47,454 nt of DNA from an uncultured Eubacterium sp. (GTDB lineage: Bacteria > Bacillota > Clostridia > Lachnospirales > Lachnospiraceae): assembly GCA_949959185.1 (NCBI GenBank), contig CATLIX010000024.1, positions 1 through 47,454 on the forward strand. Reading direction: 5' to 3'. Each line of letters starts with the position of its first letter. Positions within the stretch are counted from its first letter, which is position 1. The position numbers and the translations under genes were made by a program. Below, in pieces: positions 41,893 to 47,454 of this stretch. The notes under the pieces were generated by a model. The model was not told the DNA's origin and ran no database searches. It was given only the letters and a program-made list of their open reading frames with translations.

Positions 41893-43468
41893 GGATTACA
41901 GCGATAAACCGGAACAGGAGCACGCATCTGCAAACTTTCCGGCAGCGGAAGAAATGAAACCGGTGAACCCGGTTATGAAAGAAAATGTGACGTATTTTAT
42001 GGGGCTGGCTCTGCTTTACAGTCTCTGTTTTGCAGTAGCTTTTTACCGGAATTTTATGGGAATCACCTATCCGCTGATTACAATTGCCACTCTGGCAGTC
42101 TGTGTATTGTTTCTGCGGAAAAATCAGATTCCATGGCAGAACTCCAACTGGTGGTATCTGGGAGGAAGCGTTCTGCTGGGTATCAGCACGGTACTTACTG
42201 CAAGTGAATTTGTGATTTTTTTTAATACGGCTGGTATTCTCCTTCTGATAACCGTGTTCATGTTACGACAGGTGTATCAGGACGAAAACTGGGGATTCGG
42301 GCAGTATCTCTGTAATATTCTGTTCCTGTACCTCTGCATGATACCGGAAGTGGCAAGCCCTTTTATACATGGAGGAACTTATCTGAAAAACCACAGAACA
42401 GAAGAAAAGAAAAAGAAGAACGGCAGATACGTTCTGCTGGGAATTATAATCGGGCTGCCCATGCTGCTGGCGGTCACAGGACTTTTAAGCAGTGCGGACC
42501 AGATTTTTTCGGAAATTATGGGAAACCTGTTCCATAATCTGGGGAGCCAGACCATATTATCTCCCAACATTTTTCTGATACTTCTGCTGGTACTGCTGGG
42601 ATTTTTCGGAATTTACTGCTTTCTGTCAGCCCTGACCCTGAACAATATGCCGGAATGGAAGCAGGGAAAGAAAAAGGGGAATCCGGTGACAGCCATTACC
42701 TTTCTGTCCATGGTGACAGCAGTGTACCTTCTGTTTTGTATCATACAGATAATTTTCCTGTTTACGGGCGGAAAGCTGCTGCCGGAAAACTATACTTATG
42801 CAGAATATGCCCGGAAGGGATTCTTTCAGTTGCTGATGGTGTGTTTTTTCAATCTGATTCTGGTATTTGTATGTTTTGCTGTGTTTCAGAGAAACCGGAT
42901 TCTGAATCTGCTGCTGATGGTATTTTCATGCTGTACCTGTATTATGACAGTCTCCAGCGGCTTTCGGATGATGCTGTACATTTCCGTGTATCATCTGAGT
43001 TTCCTGCGGGTACTTGTACTCTGGTTTCTTGTGCTGCTGCTGTTGCTTATGGCGGGAATTATGGTCAGTATCCGAAAAGAAACGTTCCGGCTGTTCCGGT
43101 ACTGTACGGTGGTTGTTACCGTATGCTACCTGATATTTTCCTTTGGAAGAGCGGAACATCTGATTGCATCCTGGAATATATCCAGAATGGGCGAGACCAT
43201 CAGTTACGAAGATATTGTCTATCTGTCCAATCTGTCCGCAGATGCTGTTCCTGCTCTGAGTCAGTGCCGGTTTGAGCACGAAAACTGCCGGATAACAGGA
43301 GAACGGGATTCTTGTACCGGATGCAGGCAATGCCGGCTGGAGCAGAGATTTCAGGGAATTCTGGACTCCACAGCAGACATGAATCTGAGAACATTTCACA
43401 TTTCCAGATACCGGGCGCGAAAAGCTGCAGAAAAATATTTACAGATTGGCGCACATCCAGTATTATAA
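41885..43468 (+). CDS. Polytopic membrane protein, DUF4153/DUF4173-like
   Basis: 527 residues from ATG 41885 (GGAG eight bases upstream; ATG 41879 is only two bases from it). About 11-12 membrane helices cover residues ~35-440, followed by a ~90-residue hydrophilic C-terminus with a Cys-rich stretch (CRFEHENCRITGERDSCTGCRQC). The layout, with a mid-protein charged loop (NHRTEEKKKKNG) and SSADQIF after helix 6, resembles proteins annotated DUF4153/DUF4173. Function is unknown. It overlaps the XRE repressor gene, so the repressor, DUF2975 and this protein form one unit. Cysteines in the tail could bind metal. Confidence 0.8.
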   Translation: MNKDYSDKPEQEHASANFPAAEEMKPVNPVMKENVTYFMGLALLYSLCFAVAFYRNFMGITYPLITIATLAVCVLFLRKNQIPWQNSNWWYLGGSVLLGISTVLTASEFVIFFNTAGILLLITVFMLRQVYQDENWGFGQYLCNILFLYLCMIPEVASPFIHGGTYLKNHRTEEKKKKNGRYVLLGIIIGLPMLLAVTGLLSSADQIFSEIMGNLFHNLGSQTILSPNIFLILLLVLLGFFGIYCFLSALTLNNMPEWKQGKKKGNPVTAITFLSMVTAVYLLFCIIQIIFLFTGGKLLPENYTYAEYARKGFFQLLMVCFFNLILVFVCFAVFQRNRILNLLLMVFSCCTCIMTVSSGFRMMLYISVYHLSFLRVLVLWFLVLLLLLMAGIMVSIRKETFRLFRYCTVVVTVCYLIFSFGRAEHLIASWNISRMGETISYEDIVYLSNLSADAVPALSQCRFEHENCRITGERDSCTGCRQCRLEQRFQGILDSTADMNLRTFHISRYRARKAAEKYLQIGAHPVL

Positions 43469-43507
43469 AAACAGATGCTATTTACGTAAACTGGAAGGAG
43501 AAACATC

Positions 43508-44353
43508 ATGATTCGAACAGTTTCAGCCAAAGAAATTACAGACAATATCAAAGAAATGTGCATAGAAGCCAATTATTATCTTTCCGGCGATATGGATGAT
43601 GCGCTGAACCAGGCGGCAGAACGGGAACAGGCGCCTTTGGGCAGGAAAATACTGCATCAGCTCCAGGAAAATCTGAAAATTGCCGGGGAAGACATGATTC
43701 CAATCTGTCAGGATACCGGTATGGCCGTGGTATTTGTGGAACTGGGGCAGGACGTCCATGTGGAAGGAGGCCTTCTGGAAGATGCTGTCAATGAAGGAGT
43801 GCGCCAGGGATATATGGAAGGATTTCTGAGAAAATCTGTGGTAAGCGACCCTATCATCCGGAAAAATACCGGAGATAATACGCCGGCAGTGATTCATTAT
43901 CAGATTACAGCGGGAGATAAAGTAAAGCTTACGCTGGCCCCAAAAGGCTTTGGCAGTGAGAACATGAGCCGGGTTTTTATGCTGAAGCCGGCAGACGGAA
44001 TCGAAGGAGTGAAGGAAGCTGTTCTGACTGCGGTAAAAGACGCAGGCCCGAATGCCTGTCCGCCCATGGTGGTGGGAGTGGGAATTGGAGGAACTTTTGA
44101 GAAATGCACCCTTCTTGCCAAAAAAGCTCTTACCAGGCCGGTAAATGAACCATCGGAAATTCCCTGGGTGAAAGAGCTTGAGGCAGAGCTTCTGGAAAAA
44201 ATCAACCGTCTTGGAATCGGGCCGGGAGGGCTGGGAGGAACTACCACAGCCTTTGCAGTGAATGTCAGCACCTGGCCCACCCATATTGCAGGATTGCCGG
44301 TGGCAGTCAATATCTGCTGTCATGTGAACCGTCATGTGGTTCGGGAACTGTAA
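43508..44353 (+). CDS. Fumarate hydratase class I, alpha subunit
   Basis: 281 residues; the N-terminal half of class I (Fe-S) fumarases encoded separately (TtdA/FumA-N type). Cluster cysteines are seen in CQDTGMAVVF, GGTFEKC and NICCHVNRH. Other motifs are RKNTGDNTPAVIHY and GPGGLGGTTTAFAV. The enzyme interconverts fumarate and malate using a labile [4Fe-4S] cluster, or tartrate in the paralogous dehydratase, which the sequence cannot fully exclude. GAAGGAG precedes the ATG. The beta subunit gene follows after 48 bases. Confidence 0.9.
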   Translation: MIRTVSAKEITDNIKEMCIEANYYLSGDMDDALNQAAEREQAPLGRKILHQLQENLKIAGEDMIPICQDTGMAVVFVELGQDVHVEGGLLEDAVNEGVRQGYMEGFLRKSVVSDPIIRKNTGDNTPAVIHYQITAGDKVKLTLAPKGFGSENMSRVFMLKPADGIEGVKEAVLTAVKDAGPNACPPMVVGVGIGGTFEKCTLLAKKALTRPVNEPSEIPWVKELEAELLEKINRLGIGPGGLGGTTTAFAVNVSTWPTHIAGLPVAVNICCHVNRHVVREL

Positions 44354-44401
44354 ACGCCGGAAGCAGTACGATGATAATTTACAGAAAGCCTGGTGAGAAA
44401 A

Positions 44402-45043
44402 ATGGATAAATATATTACAATGCCTGTCACTGCAGAAATTACAGACAATCTCCACGCAGGAGATTACGTTTATCTCAGCGGAATTCTCTATGTTGCCAGA
44501 GATGCCGCCCACAAACGTCTGGAAGAACTGCTGAAACAGACAGAAGAAGAATATTATAAAGAACGCGGTGAAACCGGAAACAGACAGAATCTGACAGCAA
44601 AAGAACAGGAAGAACTTGTCAGAAAATTAACAGAAGCCCTTCCGTTTCCCATTGAGAATTCCACTATTTATTATATGGGTCCTTCTCCGGCACGGAATGG
44701 GCGTCCCGTCGGTTCCGCAGGGCCTACCACAGCAAGCCGTATGGATAAATACGCCCCCCGTCTGCTGGATTTGGGTCAGAAAGCCATGATTGGAAAGGGA
44801 AAACGCACACAGGAAGTGAAAGAAGCTGTTATGCGCAATCATGCAGTTTACTTTGCGGCAGTGGGAGGCGCAGGAGCCCTTCTCTCCAAATGTATCAGGA
44901 AATCCGAAATCGTCTGTTATGAAGATTTGGGAGCAGAAGCTGTTTTAAAGCTGGAAGTGGAAAATTTTCCGGTAATTGTGGTAATTGATAAAGATGGAAA
45001 CAATCTCTACGAGACAGCAATCAGAGCATATGCAGAAGAGTAA
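44402..45043 (+). CDS. Fumarate hydratase class I, beta subunit
   Basis: 213 residues from ATG 44402, with GGTGAG five bases upstream. It is the C-terminal half of class I fumarases, with GDYVYLSGILYVARDAAHKRL, YMGPSPARNGRPVGSAGPTTASRMD, KAMIGKG and FAAVGGAGALLSKCI. An insert of about 30 residues after AHKRL (KQTEEEYYKERGETGNRQ) is longer than in many homologues. It forms the active heterodimer with the alpha subunit. The stop codon is directly followed by repeat element copy C. Confidence 0.9.
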   Translation: MDKYITMPVTAEITDNLHAGDYVYLSGILYVARDAAHKRLEELLKQTEEEYYKERGETGNRQNLTAKEQEELVRKLTEALPFPIENSTIYYMGPSPARNGRPVGSAGPTTASRMDKYAPRLLDLGQKAMIGKGKRTQEVKEAVMRNHAVYFAAVGGAGALLSKCIRKSEIVCYEDLGAEAVLKLEVENFPVIVVIDKDGNNLYETAIRAYAEE

Positions 45044-45131
45044 AAACAATTATGCGCAGCGCGCGGAAATGAAGTTTATTGCTGCGCAATCCCCTCGCGC
45101 GCGGAGAATGCGCTGTACACATTTTTTATAC
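45044..45131 (+). repeat. Interspersed hairpin element, copy C
   Basis: AACAATTATGCGCAGCGCGC, then GGAAATGAAGTTTATTGCTG, then CGCAATCCCCTCGCGCGCGG and AGAATGCGC, followed by a T-run. TGCGCAGC (about 45052-45059) and GCTGCGCA (about 45081-45088) form a perfect 8-bp stem, and CTCGCGCGCGGAG is nearly self-complementary. It starts right at the fumarase beta stop and lacks the 5' flanking inverted repeat of copies A and B. It may end fumarase transcription. Confidence 0.85.
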
Positions 45132-45178
45132 ATAATACACAAAAACAGAAATGATAAGAAGAAAAAGAATAGTTAAAC

Positions 45179-45268
45179 TTGACGGATTATCCATAATAAA
45201 GTAATATATGATTGTGGAAGTTTCTGACTTTCACCGCGAAAAAGGGGAGATTTTCAGGAAGTCCTGAA
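45179..45268 (+). promoter_or_regulatory. Promoter and palindrome ahead of the second chemoreceptor gene
   Basis: TTGACG (45179-45184), a 17-base spacer, TAATAT (45202-45207), a sigma-A-type promoter rather than a flagellar sigma-28 one. A palindrome TTCAGGA-AG-TCCTGAA lies in the leader at 45253-45268, about 27 bases before the start codon, and could be an operator or a small mRNA hairpin. Confidence 0.5.
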
Positions 45269-45295
45269 CTTTTACAGAGGGAAAGAGGAAATATT

Positions 45296-46966
45296 ATGGA
45301 AAAAAACAGTCAGTCATATCAGTTAAAAAAAATAGTCAGCCAGTCAATGATAGCGGTTGTAGTGGGGGTGGTGCTGCTTTTGCTTTCCATTGGAACAAAT
45401 TTGTGGATGGGGAAAGTAACAGATGAAGAACTTGAGACCACCACTTATCTGAATCAGTATCGCCTGGGCTCCAAAACGCTCACGTATGCGGTGCAGGCAT
45501 ATGCTTCGACCGGAGCGCAGAAATATTATGATGCCTATATGAAAGAGCTGAATGAAGATAAAAACCGTGATATTGCCTGGGCAGGGCTGAAGAAAAATAA
45601 AATTACGGATGAAGAATGGAAAATAATGAACCAGATTGCAGAGTTTTCCAACGGTCTTGTTCCTCTGGAAGAAGAAGCCATGGATTCTGCCGGAAAGGGA
45701 GATATCGAGTCAGCCAGGAATTATGTATTTGGAGAAGAATACGGGGATACTACAGAACAGATTAATGCTCTGACCGATACGGTAATTACACAGATACAGA
45801 CACGGGTAAGCAATTCAAAAGCAAGGCTGAGAATTTTTCAGATTGGAGTAGAAATTATATTTGCTTTTTCCTTTTTATATCTGGTTTTGCAGATTGTAAA
45901 GATTGTGAAATTTTCCGGAGAAAAGCTGTTGTCTCCTGTTATAAAAGTATCAGAGCAGATGATGACGCTGGCAGACGGGGATTTCCATGCTGATTTTGAT
46001 ATAGAAGAAGATGAAAGCGAAGTGGGAAGAATGGCCGGCGCCATTATCCATATGAAACGCAGTATTACAGGTATGATTCAGGAAATTTCAGATATCCTGG
46101 AAAACATGGGAAATGGCAATTATAATTTCGATATCCAGCAGGAATATGTGGGAGAATACGGACAGATTAAAGAATCCTTTCTGAAAATCAGTGAGAAAAT
46201 GAGGGAGACACTGGGAACTATCCGTGAAGTTTCCATGCAGATTGACAGCGGTTCCGAGCAGTTGTCCTGTGCTGCTGTGGATTTGGCAGAAGGAAGTATG
46301 GAGCAGGCAGGAAAAGTTTCTGATCTGGTGAGCCTGATGAACGACATGTATCAGAGCATGGAGAACAGTGCATCCGAAGCGGCAAAAACCGTGGAGATTT
46401 CCACCCGCGCAGGCCGGGTACTGGAAGCCGGAAATACAAAGATGCAGGATTTGAAAGAAGCTATCAGTGAAATCAGCAGTTGCTCAGAAGAAATCGGTAA
46501 AATTATCAGCACCATTGAAGATATTGCTTCCCAGACGAATCTCCTTTCTTTAAATGCTGCCATAGAAGCCGCACGGGCCGGGGAAGCCGGCAAGGGATTT
46601 GCTATTGTGGCGGATCAGGTGAAGAATCTGGCAGATGAATCTGCCAAAGCGGCAGGAGAGACGGATAAGCTGATTGAGCGGACCGTAATGGCGGTAGATA
46701 AAGGAATAGCCATTGCCGATGAAACTGTTGTCAGCATGGATGAGATAATGGTGGGAGCCAGGGAAGCCACGGGCAAAATGGGAAAAATGTCAGAGATTCT
46801 TACCGGCGATGTGAAGAATATGCATCAGATTAATGAAAGCGTCATGCGAATTGCTGAAATTGTGGACAGCAACTCGGCTGCTTCTCAGGAAACAGCGGCA
46901 GTCAGCCAGGAGCAGAAAGCTCAGGTGGAAACCATGGTAGGGCTGATGGATAAGTTTAATGTCTGA
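45296..46966 (+). CDS. Methyl-accepting chemotaxis protein, four-helix-bundle type
   Basis: 556 residues from ATG 45296, with AGAGGAA upstream; the long in-frame GTG at 45212 lies near the promoter and is rejected. The order is TM1 (about 17-38), an all-helical extracellular sensor of ~145 residues (four-helix bundle, [20 protein letters not shown]), TM2 (about 186-206), HAMP-like linker ([22 protein letters not shown]), then the methylated coiled coil with the canonical tip [20 protein letters not shown]. It should signal to CheA/CheW. Ligand unknown. Its signalling domain is like that of the receptor at 2176-4197 but the sensor is of another class. Confidence 0.93.
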   Translation: MEKNSQSYQLKKIVSQSMIAVVVGVVLLLLSIGTNLWMGKVTDEELETTTYLNQYRLGSKTLTYAVQAYASTGAQKYYDAYMKELNEDKNRDIAWAGLKKNKITDEEWKIMNQIAEFSNGLVPLEEEAMDSAGKGDIESARNYVFGEEYGDTTEQINALTDTVITQIQTRVSNSKARLRIFQIGVEIIFAFSFLYLVLQIVKIVKFSGEKLLSPVIKVSEQMMTLADGDFHADFDIEEDESEVGRMAGAIIHMKRSITGMIQEISDILENMGNGNYNFDIQQEYVGEYGQIKESFLKISEKMRETLGTIREVSMQIDSGSEQLSCAAVDLAEGSMEQAGKVSDLVSLMNDMYQSMENSASEAAKTVEISTRAGRVLEAGNTKMQDLKEAISEISSCSEEIGKIISTIEDIASQTNLLSLNAAIEAARAGEAGKGFAIVADQVKNLADESAKAAGETDKLIERTVMAVDKGIAIADETVVSMDEIMVGAREATGKMGKMSEILTGDVKNMHQINESVMRIAEIVDSNSAASQETAAVSQEQKAQVETMVGLMDKFNV

Positions 46967-47038
46967 GGTTTAAAGTGCTCCGCTTCTTACGGTCAGCGCA
47001 GCAAGTGCGTAGACCTGTCTGTTCTGTTACGAACTGTG

Positions 47039-47070
47039 TTACTGGAACACCCGTAGGGTGTGAACAGTAA
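47039..47070 (+). repeat. Nested inverted repeat after the chemoreceptor gene
   Basis: TTACTG-ga-ACACCC-gta-GGGTGT-gaa-CAGTAA forms a 12-bp stem with small internal bulges (47039-47070). A GAACTGT word also occurs on both sides (47031-47037 and 47073-47079). No T-run follows directly, so it may be a mobile-repeat remnant or an RNA processing hairpin rather than a classical terminator. Confidence 0.6.
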
Positions 47071-47107
47071 TCGAACTGTTATATATTGAAAAAAATAAAA
47101 AAAGCCC

Positions 47108-47136
47108 TTGACAAATGTAATTTTATTTAGTAAAAT
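47108..47136 (+). promoter_or_regulatory. Promoter of the tRNA-Ser gene
   Basis: A perfect TTGACA (47108-47113), a 17-base spacer and TAAAAT (47131-47136), about 50 bases before the tRNA. Confidence 0.75.
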
Positions 47137-47188
47137 AATCAATGCGTTATGGCGCAAGTGACAATTTTATAGCAAAAAATGTCAGTTC

Positions 47189-47276
47189 GGAGAAATACTC
47201 AAGAGGCCGAAGAGGTGCCCCTGCTAAGGGTATAGGTCGGGTGACCGGCGCGAGGGTTCGAATCCCTCTTTCTCCG
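47189..47276 (+). tRNA. tRNA-Ser, anticodon GCU
   Basis: 88 bases, class II. Acceptor stem GGAGAAA (47189-47195) with TTTCTCC (47269-47275) and discriminator G47276. The anticodon arm has the loop CTGCTAA (47221-47227), anticodon GCT (47223-47225), reading AGC/AGU codons. A long variable arm (TCGGGTGACCGGC region) is as expected for Ser. T-arm GAGGG-TTCGAAT-CCCTC (47252-47268). CCA is not encoded. Short open frames on both strands here are shadows. Confidence 0.97.
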
Positions 47277-47290
47277 TTCCATATTTTGGA

Positions 47291-47320
47291 CAATCACTTT
47301 TGCATAAGCAAAAGTGATTG
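47291..47320 (+). terminator. Perfect hairpin after the tRNA
   Basis: A 13-bp perfect stem, CAATCACTTTTGC (47291-47303) and GCAAAAGTGATTG (47308-47320), with an ATAA loop. It is followed by TATTCCTG, not a T-run, so it may end transcription weakly or serve as a 3' processing signal. Confidence 0.6.
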
Positions 47321-47398
47321 TATTCCTGAAAATTGTTACTCTTTCTGAAGGGATTTTCCAATTCGAAAGCCGCTCAGAAAAAAAGATGAAAAAAGTCA

Positions 47399-47427
47399 TT
47401 GACAAACAGGTGAGGATGTGCTAGAGT
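47399..47427 (+). promoter_or_regulatory. Strong promoter at the window end, possibly of an rRNA operon
   Basis: A perfect TTGACA (47399-47404), a 17-base spacer and TAGAGT (47422-47427), preceded by an A-rich tract like an UP element. The sequence after it (GAAGTTGTCGCCTGAGGG) is not coding and resembles stable-RNA leaders, but the transcribed gene lies outside the window. Confidence 0.6.
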
Positions 47428-47454
47428 ATAGAAGTTGTCGCCTGAGGGAGATGA

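Noticed and set aside
43523-44512. A 329-codon minus-strand open frame across the fumarase genes
   Set aside because: It is antisense to two clear fumarase subunits, with a His/Phe/Ser-rich composition and no family signature.
23894-45131. A CRISPR array, because the GC-rich element recurs
   Set aside because: The copies are kilobases apart, differ by deletions and have no regular spacers; they are an interspersed repeat family.
47142-47405. Short open frames on both strands over the tRNA
   Set aside because: They overlap a complete tRNA-Ser(GCU) and have no ribosome sites.

Overview
The window looks like a chromosomal segment of a Gram-positive anaerobic Firmicute, most probably a gut Lachnospiraceae member. 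I infer this from moderate-to-low GC, AGGAGG-type ribosome binding sites, sigma-A-like promoters, a class B sortase, lipoproteins with an LAGC lipobox, and a Firmicutes-type diol-dehydratase microcompartment operon. I cannot name the species. Nearly all genes are on the + strand; the exceptions are an ABC-class ATPase (4318-6018) and a two-TM protein (39955-40887).

Layout. 1-2096: the 3' part of a repeat-containing surface protein and an overlapping sortase B. 2176-4197: a dCACHE chemoreceptor. 4318-9403: the ATPase, divergent from an XpaC / TelA / PF06541 membrane-stress set. 9420-19644: an envelope-type cluster made of an OmpR response regulator, a sensor kinase, an Rpn-family remnant, two tandem paralogous lipoproteins, two ABC permeases, an ABC ATPase, a large anchored extracellular protein and a one-TM protein with a possible MacB-like ectodomain. 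20189-39729: a complete propanediol (or glycerol) dehydratase bacterial microcompartment locus. It begins with a PocR-domain sensor, an AraC-type response regulator and pduQ. After a 587-nt gap with a terminator, a repeat element and a promoter comes one operon in the order pduA B C D E G H K J L eutJ M N O P S T U V. 39955-45043: the two-TM protein, a DUF2975 / XRE repressor / membrane-protein set, and a two-subunit class I fumarase. 45296-46966: a second chemoreceptor. 47189-47276: tRNA-Ser(GCU). The window ends on a strong promoter that may drive an rRNA operon.

How the pdu genes work together. PduCDE dehydrates 1,2-propanediol to propionaldehyde. PduG and PduH reactivate the dehydratase and PduO makes its adenosylcobalamin. 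PduP converts the aldehyde to propionyl-CoA, PduL converts that to propionyl-phosphate, and PduQ reduces aldehyde to propanol. PduS and PduT would handle electrons or cofactor. PduA, B, J, K, N, T and U build the shell. All dehydratase residues I checked are intact.

Unusual points: (i) the PocR-domain kinase has lost its phospho-acceptor His and N-box Asn, and its partner receiver has an altered acidic pocket; (ii) PduK carries a roughly 180-residue acidic repeat tail ending in a basic patch; (iii) PduM is fused to a flavoprotein-like domain; (iv) PduT has Ala where Salmonella PduT has the [4Fe-4S] cysteine; (v) three copies of a GC-rich hairpin element sit at gene 3' ends; (vi) the 9420-19644 cluster combines a two-component system with an unusual set of ABC accessory proteins. 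Domain and family names are from reading the sequence and memory, not from database searches.
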